Below, in pieces: positions 8,721 through 17,635 of a DNA stretch of 64,000 nucleotides. The notes under the pieces were generated by a model, which was given only the letters and a program-made list of their open reading frames with translations, made no database searches and was not told where the DNA came from. The DNA lies in the NCBI GenBank assembly GCA_902542975.1, contig CACBWM010000002.1:62001-126000 (forward strand), in the 5' to 3' direction. The stretch is from an uncultured Pelagibacteraceae bacterium (GTDB lineage Bacteria; Pseudomonadota; Alphaproteobacteria; Pelagibacterales; Pelagibacteraceae). The translations under genes and the position numbers were made by a program. How positions within the stretch are numbered: position 1 is the first letter of the stretch; each line of letters opens with the position of its first letter.

Positions 8721-9194
8721 TTATTCGTCTATAATTGTCTCGATAACATTATTATCACAAAGCGTTCTAATTCTAAACTGAGAAGAAGATATTGAATGAT
8801 AAAAAGATCTACCTTCTGTTGTAGGAGTTGAGCTATTACCCATCCAATCATATCCCCAATGATTATTTGGAGTATATGCATTTTTAAGAATATTAGTCAT
8901 ATGAATACCAACATTTTGAGCTAAAGATGAAAAAGTATTTGAGCAATTAAAATCATATTCAGCGCCCTTTTTGAAACCTGAGTACCACGTTCTTAGTTTA
9001 ATTGTATCATTGAATTCACAAAAAGTTTTTTTCTCGACAATTGTTTTAACAATTTTTTTGTGATTGTCTTTACACATATTATGTCTAGCACTGGTGGTAT
9101 AACCACTATACGCAACTACACCTACAGCCGCTAAAATACCTATAATTGCTACTACAACGAGCAATTCAATTAAAGTAAAACCGTTTTGCTTCAT
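8721..9194 (-). CDS. Type IV pilin-like protein (prepilin)
   Basis: The chosen start gives the classic short leader MKQNG followed by FTLIELLVVVAIIGILAAV, a class III signal cut by prepilin peptidase between G5 and F6 with E10 conserved. An ATG at 9233 would add 13 residues (MQIFKKISKFIYC) and cannot be excluded. The mature body (about 150 residues) has four cysteines and ends LCDNNVIETIIDE, not a strongly conserved tail. Pilins of this type build type IV pili or pseudopili used in adhesion or DNA uptake. No assembly ATPase, secretin or peptidase is in the window, so it is an orphan locus here. Confidence 0.9.
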   Translation of the reverse strand: MKQNGFTLIELLVVVAIIGILAAVGVVAYSGYTTSARHNMCKDNHKKIVKTIVEKKTFCEFNDTIKLRTWYSGFKKGAEYDFNCSNTFSSLAQNVGIHMTNILKNAYTPNNHWGYDWMGNSSTPTTEGRSFYHSISSSQFRIRTLCDNNVIETIIDE

Positions 9195-9284
9195 ACAGTA
9201 AATAAACTTACTAATTTTTTTAAAAATTTGCATTGTTTAAAATATATTCAACTATTAAGATAATATTTAAAAAAGAGAGGAAAA

Positions 9285-10301
9285 ATGAATAGATTTAAAT
9301 CAATTTACAAAGCTATTATTAGCTTAACGTTTATTTTTTCATTTGTTCTTACTTCAACAGCTGCTTTTTCAGAGATAGTTGGACGTTTATCTGTTCACTG
9401 GAGCCCGAAGCACCATAGTGCTAAACATGCACAAATTTTCGCAGATGAAGTTAATAAAAGAGCAAAAGGAAAATTAAAAATAGAAGTTTATCCATCTAAA
9501 CAATTATTTGGAATTAGAGAAGTAATGGGTGCGGTAACTTCTGGTGCAGTTGAACTTGGGGGAATTGTTGGAGTGGTAAGTTTTCCACCAATCAATAAAA
9601 ACTTTAATGTTGCTTCATTTCCAGGTTTGTTTAATTCATGGGAACAACAAAGAGGTTTCTTTCAAAACTCACCAAAAGGAAAAGAAATTTGGGGTGAATT
9701 GACTAAAAAAACTAATTCAACATTAGTTATGTATAACCCAGTTGGACCTGTAATGACTTTTTCAAGTGCAAAAGAATTAACAGGTATTGATGCTATGAAA
9801 GGTCTAAAGGCTAGAAGACTTTTAAAAAGTGAAGAGCCTATGTGGGATGCTTTAGGTGCAAATAGAGTGTCTTTGCCTACAGGTGAAGTTTACACGTCTT
9901 TACAAACAGGAATGATTGATACAATCAATAGTCCTCCAGGAAGTATAGAGGCATATAGCTGGTGGGAGTTTTTAAAATACGCTCAAAAGCCTTATCAATA
10001 TTACGCCGACGCATACATTATGGCTAACTCTACTTGGTTTAATAGTCTGTCTCCAGACTTACAAAAAATCATAATGGATGTTGGTAAAGAAATTGGAAAA
10101 AGATCAACTGACTTAATTATGGATACTGGAGAAAGCACTCTTAAAAAATTCCAAGAAAGAGGTGGAGTTGTTACTACACTTTCAGGGGCTGAAAAAGCTA
10201 AGTTTGATAAGCTTATGAAAGATGAAGTAATGCCAGCAATGGCTAAAATGATTGATGCTGACGCCTTAGAAGCAGCACAAGCATATGCTAAGAGCAATTA
10301 G
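9285..10301 (+). CDS. dctP: TRAP transporter periplasmic solute-binding protein (DctP family)
   Basis: The 338-residue protein has a signal peptide (1 to about 30, ending AAFSE) and DctP landmarks: HSAKHAQIFADEVNKRAKGKLKIEVYP, SGAVELGGIVG, GLKARRLLKSEEPMWDALGA with the substrate-carboxylate arginine region, and TGMIDTINSPPGSIEAYSWWEF. It captures a carboxylate-type solute in the periplasm for the membrane genes that follow. A GAGAGG motif precedes the ATG. The specific substrate is not determinable by eye. Confidence 0.93.
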   Translation: MNRFKSIYKAIISLTFIFSFVLTSTAAFSEIVGRLSVHWSPKHHSAKHAQIFADEVNKRAKGKLKIEVYPSKQLFGIREVMGAVTSGAVELGGIVGVVSFPPINKNFNVASFPGLFNSWEQQRGFFQNSPKGKEIWGELTKKTNSTLVMYNPVGPVMTFSSAKELTGIDAMKGLKARRLLKSEEPMWDALGANRVSLPTGEVYTSLQTGMIDTINSPPGSIEAYSWWEFLKYAQKPYQYYADAYIMANSTWFNSLSPDLQKIIMDVGKEIGKRSTDLIMDTGESTLKKFQERGGVVTTLSGAEKAKFDKLMKDEVMPAMAKMIDADALEAAQAYAKSN

Positions 10302-10329
10302 AAGAAGTTAAACTTTTTCTATAAAGATT

Positions 10330-10824
10330 ATGAGGGCATTGCGAGCTATTAATAATTTGCTAGCAAAAGCTGCAATTTCGCTCGCAATGTTCATTGTCTT
10401 TTTGATGGTGGCAGCTTTAGCTTTGAGCGCCACAACAAGATTTATCACAGGTACAGGATTTGCATGGTTTATAGAATTACCTCCAGTAATGGTAAGTTGG
10501 CTAGTTTTTCCATTACTTGGTCCTTTATTAAAACAAGGACAACATATTAAAGTAGATTTTTTAAGTCATTATTTATCTGAAAAATCAAAAAATATTATTG
10601 GAACAATAGTAAATTTAATTGCGTTAATTTCTGCATGTGTCTTCTTTAAAGCAGGGGTTGATGCAACAACAATGTATTACAATTTAGGACAGATGATGGA
10701 ATTAGAAATTAATATTCCTATTTGGTGGATGTTTTTAGCATTTCCAGTTGGTTTTTTAATTTTAGCATTAACTTCATTAGAACTTATTTTGGATAATTTA
10801 AAAAAGCTTTCAGGAAAAGAATAA
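10330..10824 (+). CDS. dctQ: TRAP transporter small permease subunit (DctQ)
   Basis: A 164-residue membrane protein with four predicted helices (about 15-37, 52-68, 94-115 and 135-155) and the DctQ phrases AWFIELPPVMVSWLVFPLLG and GQHIKVDFLSHYL. It partners DctM in the sodium-driven TRAP transporter. It lies 28 bases after dctP, and its stop is immediately followed by the dctM start, which implies tight translational coupling. Confidence 0.92.
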   Translation: MRALRAINNLLAKAAISLAMFIVFLMVAALALSATTRFITGTGFAWFIELPPVMVSWLVFPLLGPLLKQGQHIKVDFLSHYLSEKSKNIIGTIVNLIALISACVFFKAGVDATTMYYNLGQMMELEINIPIWWMFLAFPVGFLILALTSLELILDNLKKLSGKE

Positions 10825-12090
10825 ATGTTTGGATTAGCTTTTATTATTTCTCTTATAACATTAGTCATCTCAGTTCCGATTTTTTTAGTATTTGGTTTAG
10901 GAAGTTCATTAGCTGCAATTGCTGGATTAAATTTACCTTGGTCAGTTTTAATTCAAGTTTCATTTGGTGCACTAACTAAACATGTTCTTATTGCAGTTCC
11001 ATTATTTATATTTACTGGAATGGCGATGTTAAAAGGTGGAGCAGCATCAAGACTAGTTAAGTTTACAACAACACTTGTTGGACATTGGCCAGGTGGCTTA
11101 GGCGTTGCGATGGTTATTGCGATGGGTTTCTTTGCAGCTTTTTGTGGATCCATACTTGCAGCAATTACAGCAGTTGGAACAATTATGATGCCAAAGATGA
11201 TTGAACAAGGTTACCCAACTCCTTTTGTTGTTGTCCTAGCTGCTTCTGCTGCACTTTTAGAAGCATTGATACCTCCATCCAATGCAGCAATATTATTTAG
11301 TGCTCTAACTAACGTACCTGTATCCAAAACCTTTGCAGCAGGGGTTATTCCAGGCCTTGTTCTACTAGTTTTGATGGTCCTTTTAGTTTTGTTTAAATGC
11401 AGGCATATTAGAACAGATGAAAAGGCTTCTTTTAAAGAAAGAGTAAGTTCTTTCATCGCTGCGCTACCAGCATTAATCACCCCAGTGATTATTTTGGGTG
11501 GAATTTATGCAGGGATACTAACTCCCTCTGAGTCTGCAGCTGTTGCAGGAGTATATGCGGTTCTAATTGGATTTTTAATTTACCGTGAACTTACTTTTTC
11601 ATCTTTGATGAGCTGTTTAAGGGAAACTGCAATCATAACTGCTGTAATTTTTGCAATTATAGCTACTGCTACATTCTTAAGTGTAGTTTTAACTTACACT
11701 CAAGCTCCTCAAAAAATTATTACTTTCTTCACAGATAAAGGTGTGAGCGTGAATCTGTTCTGGATAATGCTTGGAGCAATTTGTTTAATTCTTGGAACGT
11801 TTATAGAAATTGTTCCTGTATTTTATTTAACCGTGCCCATATTTGCAGCAATTACATTATCTTTCAACCAAAGCCTACTTCATCTTTATGTGGTGTTTGT
11901 TGCATTTGCGGGAATAGGAATGATCACACCCCCCGTGTGCGTAGGTATTTATACAGCTGCAGGTGTGATCAAAGAAAACCCAGCCAAAGCTTTTAAAGAG
12001 GTTCCTTTATTTACAATCGTTGGAATAATTTATGGAATACTAATGATACTTTTTCCAATATTCTCAACCTGGTTACCTGGGAAATTATAA
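10825..12090 (+). CDS. dctM: TRAP transporter large permease subunit (DctM)
   Basis: A 421-residue protein with about twelve transmembrane helices. DctM motifs include VPLFIFTGMAMLKGGAASRLV, GFFAAFCGSILAAITAVGTIMMPKM, ALIPPSNAAILFS and GIYAGILTPSESAAVAGVYA, the last around the second ion-binding hairpin. It is the transport subunit that moves the solute with sodium. The start codon follows the dctQ stop with no gap. It ends the dctPQM operon; a GC-rich hairpin with tRNA-like sequence lies just beyond (12104-12141). Confidence 0.95.
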   Translation: MFGLAFIISLITLVISVPIFLVFGLGSSLAAIAGLNLPWSVLIQVSFGALTKHVLIAVPLFIFTGMAMLKGGAASRLVKFTTTLVGHWPGGLGVAMVIAMGFFAAFCGSILAAITAVGTIMMPKMIEQGYPTPFVVVLAASAALLEALIPPSNAAILFSALTNVPVSKTFAAGVIPGLVLLVLMVLLVLFKCRHIRTDEKASFKERVSSFIAALPALITPVIILGGIYAGILTPSESAAVAGVYAVLIGFLIYRELTFSSLMSCLRETAIITAVIFAIIATATFLSVVLTYTQAPQKIITFFTDKGVSVNLFWIMLGAICLILGTFIEIVPVFYLTVPIFAAITLSFNQSLLHLYVVFVAFAGIGMITPPVCVGIYTAAGVIKENPAKAFKEVPLFTIVGIIYGILMILFPIFSTWLPGKL

Positions 12091-12103
12091 GGGAAGAAAA
12101 GCT

Positions 12104-12141
12104 AAACTCGGGCTTATGAGTCCCGCGCTCTGATGAAGTTT
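12104..12141 (-). other. GC-rich hairpin resembling a tRNA-Met anticodon arm (remnant or 3' element)
   Basis: In a very AT-rich gap between convergent dctM and the small his-operon gene, the minus strand reads CAGAGCGCGGGACTCATAAG then CCCGAG. This is close to the D-stem end plus anticodon arm of a bacterial tRNA-Met (loop CTCATAA, anticodon CAT). The stem is CGGG/CCCG with an A-G mismatch closing the loop. An outer AAACT/AGTTT pair brackets it with an 11-base bulge. No acceptor stem or T arm (GTTCAA) follows, so it is not a functional tRNA. It could be a tRNA fragment or simply a transcript-end hairpin. Confidence 0.4.
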
Positions 12142-12150
12142 GTTATTTTG

Positions 12151-12294
12151 CTAAAAAAAGAAATGATAAATTAATAATCCAACCAAAATTCCCTTTATAA
12201 AAGATACCCACGCAAGTCCATGTTCAGAAAGTCCTAGTTTTTTCTTCCACCACTGAATTTGTTTTTTTTCCCAATTAATATAACCTTGCATCAT
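12151..12294 (-). CDS. Small single-helix membrane protein at the end of the his operon
   Basis: A 47-residue open frame starts at ATG 12294, two bases after the hisE stop, and ends at TAG 12151. It begins MMQGYINWEKKQIQWWKKKL, a basic, tryptophan-rich amphipathic segment, and ends in a hydrophobic helix from about 27 to 47 (WVSFIKGILVGLLIYHFFF). A second ATG at 12291 could also serve. Position, spacing and composition suggest a real co-translated gene. I do not recognise a named family; a small inner-membrane protein is all that can be said. Confidence 0.6.
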   Translation of the reverse strand: MMQGYINWEKKQIQWWKKKLGLSEHGLAWVSFIKGILVGLLIYHFFF

Positions 12295-12296
12295 TA

Positions 12297-12569
12297 TTAT
12301 TTCTTACGACTATTTAGTTCATCCATTACATCTTCAATTTTTATGCCACTTTTTTCAAGATACATGATTAAGTGATATAAAACATCTGCTGCTTCATGGA
12401 TTTTATTTGAGTCTTGCTCTACAGCTTCTATTAGTTCATTTATTTCTTCTAAAACCTTTTCTTTTGCCAATGATTTATCTTTCAAAAGCTTATTAGTGTA
12501 TGAACCTTCAACAGGATTACTTTTTCGCTCTCTTGCAAGGTTAACTAGATCTTCTAAAATCTTTAACAT
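12297..12569 (-). CDS. hisE: Phosphoribosyl-ATP pyrophosphatase
   Basis: HisE removes pyrophosphate from PR-ATP in the second step of histidine synthesis. The product is 90 residues from ATG 12569, one base after the hisF stop; a TTG at 12620 would only add residues overlapping hisF. MazG-like helices are visible: SYTNKLLKD near 23-31, KVLEEINELIEAVEQ with metal-binding glutamates, and HEAADVLYHLIMYL. HisI (cyclohydrolase) is not in this operon. Confidence 0.93.
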   Translation of the reverse strand: MLKILEDLVNLARERKSNPVEGSYTNKLLKDKSLAKEKVLEEINELIEAVEQDSNKIHEAADVLYHLIMYLEKSGIKIEDVMDELNSRKK

Positions 12570-12570
12570 A

Positions 12571-13323
12571 CTAAATCCTAACAGGTATATTTTTTGAAGC
12601 CAAATATTGTTTAGCTTCATTTACTGAATAAGTACCATAATGGAATATAGAAGCAGCTAAAACAGCACTGGCACCTGATTTTATTCCATCTACTAAGTGA
12701 TCTAAAGTTCCAACTCCACCAGATGCAATAACTGGAATATTGACCATAGATGATATCTTTTGCATCAATTCAATATCATATCCAGATTGAGTGCCATCTT
12801 TATCCATAGAGGTCACTAGAAGCTCTCCAGCACCACATTTTTCCATTTTAGAAGCAAATTCTAAAGCATTTATACCAGTTGGATTTCTTCCCCCATGAGT
12901 AAAGATTTCCCATCCATCGTTTTTTCTCTTTGCATCAATTGCAACAACAATACACTGTGATCCAAATTTTCTTGAGCTATCTTCAACTACTTTTGAATTT
13001 TGAACAGCTGCTGTATTTATTGATACTTTATCAGCACCACAATTAAGTAATTTGTTAATATCATCAATACTTCTGACACCACCACCAACTGTTAAAGGTA
13101 CAAAACATTTTTTAGAAGTTTTCTCTACTACTTCATAAATAGTATCTCTATTTTCATTTGAAGCGGTAATATCTAAAAAACAAATCTCATCAGCACCACC
13201 ATCGCTATAAATTTTTGCTTGTTCAACAGGATCTCCTGCATCTTTAAGATCAACAAAGTTAATACCTTTTACAACACGACCATTTTTAACGTCTAAACAA
13301 GGTATAATTCTATTTTTAAGCAT
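12571..13323 (-). CDS. hisF: Imidazole glycerol phosphate synthase cyclase subunit
   Basis: HisF uses ammonia from HisH to convert PRFAR into imidazole glycerol phosphate and AICAR; the AICAR product feeds purH, also in this window. The 250-residue TIM barrel begins [20 protein letters not shown], with catalytic aspartate in CLDVK, the phosphate-binding TVGGGVRS and ASGGVG loops, and [15 protein letters not shown] carrying the second aspartate. It overlaps hisA by eight bases. Confidence 0.97.
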   Translation of the reverse strand: MLKNRIIPCLDVKNGRVVKGINFVDLKDAGDPVEQAKIYSDGGADEICFLDITASNENRDTIYEVVEKTSKKCFVPLTVGGGVRSIDDINKLLNCGADKVSINTAAVQNSKVVEDSSRKFGSQCIVVAIDAKRKNDGWEIFTHGGRNPTGINALEFASKMEKCGAGELLVTSMDKDGTQSGYDIELMQKISSMVNIPVIASGGVGTLDHLVDGIKSGASAVLAASIFHYGTYSVNEAKQYLASKNIPVRI

Positions 13324-14035
13324 CTATTTCTTTTGCAAGTTCATCGAGCTTTATATCACCATCGTATATAGCTTTTCCGACTATTACACCTTCAATATTA
13401 TTTAAATCTTTAGCTTTTTTAATATCATTAATCGATGAGACCCCACCTGATATAACTACTGGACAGTTTGAAATATCTGCCACTTTTTGTGTTTCCTCAA
13501 AATTTGGGCTTTGCTTAGTTCCATCTCTATTTATATCGGTGTAAATAATTCTGCTTACGCCATAATCATTAACTTTTTTTAAATACTCGGTTGTTAATTT
13601 ATCAGCTTCCTCTGTCCACCCTGAAATTGCAAGATGACCATCTTTTGCATCTAAACCTAATGCAATTTGATTTGGAAATTTTTTACAAGCTTCTTCTAAA
13701 AATCTTCTATCTTTAATGGCAGCACTTCCCAAAATTACTTTTTCAACACCAGCATTGATGTATTTTTGAATAGTCTCAAAATTTCTTACTCCGCCTCCTA
13801 TTTCTATTTTAAGATCAAATTTTCCAACAATATCATGAATAATATTAATATTAATCGGATCTCCAGTTAATGCACCGTCTAGATCAACTATATGTAAATT
13901 TTTAAATCCATTGTCTTTATATTTTTCAGCTTGCTCCACAGGAGATATTTCATATTCAGTTTTATTTTCAAAATCTCCTTTGATTAATCTAACGCACTTT
14001 TTATCTTTGATATCTATTGCAGGAAAAATTTTCAT
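13316..14035 (-). CDS. hisA: Phosphoribosylformimino-5-aminoimidazole carboxamide ribotide isomerase
   Basis: HisA is the Amadori isomerase turning ProFAR into PRFAR. The 239-residue barrel starts [17 protein letters not shown] (catalytic D8 within AIDIK), with IEIGGGVRN and VISGGVSS phosphate loops and [13 protein letters not shown] holding the second catalytic aspartate. It is one base downstream of hisH and overlaps hisF by eight. Confidence 0.97.
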   Translation of the reverse strand: MKIFPAIDIKDKKCVRLIKGDFENKTEYEISPVEQAEKYKDNGFKNLHIVDLDGALTGDPININIIHDIVGKFDLKIEIGGGVRNFETIQKYINAGVEKVILGSAAIKDRRFLEEACKKFPNQIALGLDAKDGHLAISGWTEEADKLTTEYLKKVNDYGVSRIIYTDINRDGTKQSPNFEETQKVADISNCPVVISGGVSSINDIKKAKDLNNIEGVIVGKAIYDGDIKLDELAKEIDA

Positions 14036-14036
14036 T

Positions 14037-14663
14037 TTACAATTTTATAAAATTATTAATTATTTTAAGTCCTAACTTATCACTTTTTTCTGGGTGAAAT
14101 TGAGTTCCAAATAAATTCTCTTTTTCTACTGCACAAACTATATTTGATGCATAATCTGTTGTCGCGGCTGTGACTGAATTATCATTTGGAATAAATTCAT
14201 AACTGTGAACAAAATACATATGAGAATTGCTCTCAATATCTTTAAAAATTTTACTGTCTTTAACAATATTTATTTGGTTCCAGCCAATATGGGGTAGTTT
14301 ATATTTTCCGTTTTGATTATCAATTTTAGATACTTTGCCTGAAATCCAACCTAGTCCTTTGGTCTCAACTTCTTCGTATCCAACATCTGCAAACATTTGA
14401 AGACCTACACAAATTCCTAAAAGAGGTTTTTTATTATTTAAAGCGAATTCGTTTAAAGTATCAATCAAACCATTTATGCCATTTAGACCATCTATACAGC
14501 TCTTAAAGGATCCCTGCCCTGGTAAAACTACCTTATCACTAGATTTAATTTTATCTAGATCTGAGGTTACTTCTATATTAACTTTATCTTTAGCAACTTC
14601 TTTAAAGGAGTTTATTACAGAGCTAATATTACCCGACTTATAGTCAACAATTGTGACGTCCAT
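14037..14663 (-). CDS. hisH: Imidazole glycerol phosphate synthase glutaminase subunit
   Basis: A class I glutamine amidotransferase of 208 residues that passes ammonia to HisF. The nucleophile is C85 in LLGICVGLQM, with partners H190 and E192 in GTQFHPEKSD; PGQGSF (about 48-53) is the oxyanion-side loop. It follows hisB by five bases and precedes hisA by one, the usual operon arrangement. Confidence 0.96.
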   Translation of the reverse strand: MDVTIVDYKSGNISSVINSFKEVAKDKVNIEVTSDLDKIKSSDKVVLPGQGSFKSCIDGLNGINGLIDTLNEFALNNKKPLLGICVGLQMFADVGYEEVETKGLGWISGKVSKIDNQNGKYKLPHIGWNQINIVKDSKIFKDIESNSHMYFVHSYEFIPNDNSVTAATTDYASNIVCAVEKENLFGTQFHPEKSDKLGLKIINNFIKL

Positions 14664-14668
14664 TAATT

Positions 14669-15259
14669 TTATAAAGAGCCTTTTGTGGAAGGAATAGTGC
14701 TTTTATTCCTTGGATCCAATTCTAATGCAGCTCTTAAAGTTCTAGCAAGTCCTTTGTAACAAGACTCTATGATATGGTGACTATTATCACCATAAATATT
14801 TTCAACGTGCAAAGTAATTCCAGCGGCTTGTGAAAATGCTTGGAACCACTCTTTAAATAATTCAGTGTCCATCTCACCAAGTTTTTCAACTTTTAATTTT
14901 ACATTCCAGATCAAATAAGGTCTGTTTGAAACATCTATTGCAACTCTTGTTAATGTTTCATCCATTGGTAGCAGAATGTGAGCATATCTTTTAATACCTA
15001 CAAATTTTTTTGAAGCTTTCTTTAAGCATTCTCCAATAGCAATTCCAGTGTCTTCTGTTGTGTGGTGAAGATCAATGTGTGTGTCGCCTTTGGCTTTAAC
15101 AGTTAAATCCATAGATGAGTGTTTAGATAACTGCTCGAGCATGTGATCTAAAAAACCTATTCCTGTGTCAACTTTGTACTTACCCTTACCATCAATATTA
15201 AGGTCAACACTAATATTGGTTTCTTTTGTTTTTCTGGCTATTTTTGCTTTTCTTTTCAT
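14669..15259 (-). CDS. hisB: Imidazole glycerol-phosphate dehydratase
   Basis: Monofunctional HisB (196 residues), lacking the phosphatase domain of the enterobacterial fusion. The manganese-binding repeats are clear: [14 protein letters not shown] and [20 protein letters not shown] in the first half, [20 protein letters not shown] in the second. It is the first gene of the hisBHAFE operon. The 90-base gap to hslV must carry divergent promoters. Confidence 0.97.
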   Translation of the reverse strand: MKRKAKIARKTKETNISVDLNIDGKGKYKVDTGIGFLDHMLEQLSKHSSMDLTVKAKGDTHIDLHHTTEDTGIAIGECLKKASKKFVGIKRYAHILLPMDETLTRVAIDVSNRPYLIWNVKLKVEKLGEMDTELFKEWFQAFSQAAGITLHVENIYGDNSHHIIESCYKGLARTLRAALELDPRNKSTIPSTKGSL

Positions 15260-15314
15260 AAATTAAATTAGGTATATAGGTATTTTTGATTATATCAATA
15301 ATACTAAACCTAGG

Positions 15315-15342
15315 CTTGAACTATTTAAATTCATATCCATTT
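15315..15342 (+). promoter_or_regulatory. Putative heat-shock (RpoH-type) promoter of hslVU
   Basis: CTTGAA at 15315-15320 and ATCCATTT at 15335-15342 are separated by 14 bases, close to the sigma-32 consensus (CTTGAA, then CCCCATNT). hslVU is a classical heat-shock operon. The ATG lies only eight bases past the -10-like element, so the transcript would have almost no leader. Matches are by eye, in an AT-rich genome where chance hits occur. Confidence 0.45.
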
Positions 15343-15349
15343 ATAGTCT

Positions 15350-15865
15350 ATGACAACAATTGTACTAGTAAGAAAAAATAATGACGTAGTTGTGGCCAGT
15401 GACGGTCAAGTTAGCATGGGTAATACAGTAATTAAGAAAACTGCTAACAAAGTTCGTAAAATTGAGAAAAGAAATGTGATCGCAGGATTTGCGGGATCTA
15501 CTGCAGACGCACTTACTTTATTTGAGAGGCTAGAGTCAAAGCTTGAAAAACACGCAGGAAACCTGACAAGAGCTGCAGTAGAATTAGCTAAAGATTGGCG
15601 TACTGATAAGTATTTAAGAAGATTAGAAGCCTTAATGGCAATAGGCGATAAAGAAAAAAGTTTTATAATTTCAGGAACTGGTGATGTTCTTGAACCAGAA
15701 GGTGATGTAATTGGAATTGGTTCGGGTGGGAATTATGCTTTAGCAGCAGCAAAGGTATTAATGGATACAGAGATGTCTGCAGAGGAAATTGCAAAAAAAT
15801 CTATTAAAGTTGCATCTGATATTTGTGTATTTACAAATGACAATTTAAGTATGGAGAAAATATAA
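15350..15865 (+). CDS. hslV: ATP-dependent protease peptidase subunit HslV (ClpQ)
   Basis: HslV is the proteasome-like chamber of the HslUV protease. The catalytic threonine is T2 after removal of Met ([10 protein letters not shown]), with [20 protein letters not shown] containing the conserved lysine, and [15 protein letters not shown]. The 171-residue length is typical. No ribosome binding site is visible before the ATG; the near-leaderless promoter placement may explain this. hslU starts within the stop codon (TAATG). Confidence 0.97.
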   Translation: MTTIVLVRKNNDVVVASDGQVSMGNTVIKKTANKVRKIEKRNVIAGFAGSTADALTLFERLESKLEKHAGNLTRAAVELAKDWRTDKYLRRLEALMAIGDKEKSFIISGTGDVLEPEGDVIGIGSGGNYALAAAKVLMDTEMSAEEIAKKSIKVASDICVFTNDNLSMEKI

Positions 15866-17232
15866 TGGAAAAATCAAATGTTACATCTTTTCCTAAAGGC
15901 AAGGTTACAAAAGAGAGAATTACAATAGCAAACTCACTGTCACCAAGAGAAATTGTTTCTGAATTAGATAGATTTGTTGTCGGACAAAACAAAGCTAAAA
16001 GAGCTGTTGCAATCGCGCTAAGAAATAGGTGGAGAAGACAAGCATTAGAAGATGATATGAAAGATGAAGTTCTTCCAAAAAACATTTTAATGATCGGACC
16101 AACTGGTGTTGGTAAAACTGAAATCTCAAGAAGACTTTCAAAATTAGCAGAGGCCCCATTTGTAAAAGTTGAGGCTACAAGATTTACTGAAGTAGGATAT
16201 GTGGGACGTGATGTAGAACAAATAGTTAGAGATTTGTTAGAAATTGCAATTGCTATGGAGAAAGTAAAAAAAAGAAAAGAAGTTCATGCTCAAGCCCAAA
16301 AGCTAGCCGAAGACCGTGTTTTAGATGCGCTAGTCGGTAATAAAGCAAGTGTTGCAACAAGAGAAAGCTTTAGAAAAAGATTAAGAGATGGAGATTTAGA
16401 CAATAACGAAATTGAAATAGCCGTAAGTGAGTCTAATCAAATGCCATCATTTGAAATACCTGGAATGCCGGGTGCAAATGTTGGAATGATAAATATATCT
16501 GACATGCTTGGAAAATCTATGGGTCAAAAGCCAAAGAAAAAGAAAATGTCAGTTAAAGAGTCTCACGAAATTTTAATAAATGAAGAGTCAGACAAACTTA
16601 TCGAACAAGATAAAATTATAAAGTCTGCAAAAGATTCAACAGAAAATAATGGTATAGTTTTCTTGGACGAAATTGACAAAATTTCAGCAAGAACGGACCG
16701 TGTTGGTGGTGATGTATCTAGAGAAGGTGTTCAGAGAGATTTATTGCCACTGATTGAAGGCACAACAGTAAGTACTAAATATGGACCCATTAAAACCGAT
16801 CATATTTTATTTATTGCTTCAGGTGCATTTCAATTAGCAAAGCCATCTGATCTTTTACCAGAATTACAAGGAAGATTACCTATAAGAGTTGAGCTTGATG
16901 CACTTAATAGTAAGGACTTTATAAGAATTTTAAAAGAGCCAGATAATAGTTTAATAAAACAATATAAGGCTCTTTTAAAAACTGAAAATGTTGATTTAGA
17001 ATTTACAGAGGATGGAATAAATACTATTGCTCATATAGCAAGTGAAGTCAATTCATCAGTAGAAAATATTGGAGCAAGAAGACTGCACACTATAATTGAG
17101 AGAGTATTAGATGAGATTAGTTTTACAGCAACTGATAGAGCTGGGGAAAAGATAAGTGTGGACGGAAAATATATAAAAGACAACATTGGCGAACTAGTAA
17201 AAGACACTGATTTATCTAAGTTTATTTTATAG
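15865..17232 (+). CDS. hslU: HslU (ClpY) ATPase subunit
   Basis: The 455-residue AAA+ unfoldase of HslUV. Walker A is GPTGVGKT at 78-85, Walker [10 protein letters not shown] near 266-274, and [18 protein letters not shown] forms the sensor-2 region; the protein ends in the HslV-docking tail DLSKFIL. The I domain between the Walker motifs is shortened but present. It ends overlapping the convergent smr gene by 11 bases. Confidence 0.97.
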   Translation: MEKSNVTSFPKGKVTKERITIANSLSPREIVSELDRFVVGQNKAKRAVAIALRNRWRRQALEDDMKDEVLPKNILMIGPTGVGKTEISRRLSKLAEAPFVKVEATRFTEVGYVGRDVEQIVRDLLEIAIAMEKVKKRKEVHAQAQKLAEDRVLDALVGNKASVATRESFRKRLRDGDLDNNEIEIAVSESNQMPSFEIPGMPGANVGMINISDMLGKSMGQKPKKKKMSVKESHEILINEESDKLIEQDKIIKSAKDSTENNGIVFLDEIDKISARTDRVGGDVSREGVQRDLLPLIEGTTVSTKYGPIKTDHILFIASGAFQLAKPSDLLPELQGRLPIRVELDALNSKDFIRILKEPDNSLIKQYKALLKTENVDLEFTEDGINTIAHIASEVNSSVENIGARRLHTIIERVLDEISFTATDRAGEKISVDGKYIKDNIGELVKDTDLSKFIL

Positions 17233-17635
17233 TTTTCAAAAATATTTCAAAATTTCCTTTTGATGGACTATTTACAGACTCAAAATCAATTCTAATAATT
17301 TTCTTCATTAATTCAGGGTTATTTTTAACGTAATCTGGCACAGAATATTTTAGAATACTTAAGTCAGTAGACTGATAAGGATCATCTAAATTTTTAGATC
17401 TCATACCTTTGCCAGTAATAATATTTATTTTTTTTACTCTATTCAAATAGCAATTTTCAATAAATTTTGAAATTTTTTCATTGGCTTCTTTTAAAGTATA
17501 TCCGTGTAAATCTATAGATTTCTCAGAAGTGATTTGACTATTTGATTCATTTACATCTTTATTCTGAATTTTTTCAGAACTATTCAAAAAATCTTGCCAA
17601 TCTTTTTTATCTTTTTCTGATAGCTTATTTGTCAA
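17222..17635 (-). CDS. Smr (MutS2 C-terminal-like) domain protein
   Basis: A 137-residue protein whose second half is an Smr domain: [22 protein letters not shown] (DLHG at 42-45) and [10 protein letters not shown] (TGKG at 74-77). Smr domains bind or nick nucleic acids. The N-terminal 40 residues are charged and unstructured-looking. It overlaps the upstream Tim44-like gene by four bases. In many alphaproteobacteria an mltA gene separates these two; here it is missing. Confidence 0.9.
   Translation of the reverse strand: MTNKLSEKDKKDWQDFLNSSEKIQNKDVNESNSQITSEKSIDLHGYTLKEANEKISKFIENCYLNRVKKINIITGKGMRSKNLDDPYQSTDLSILKYSVPDYVKNNPELMKKIIRIDFESVNSPSKGNFEIFLKTIK

Noticed and set aside
12126-12165. 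CTGATGA followed later by GAAATGA, hinting at a hammerhead ribozyme
   Set aside because: The required stems I, II and III and the cleavage-site context do not fold around it; the tRNA-Met-like reading on the other strand explains the sequence better.
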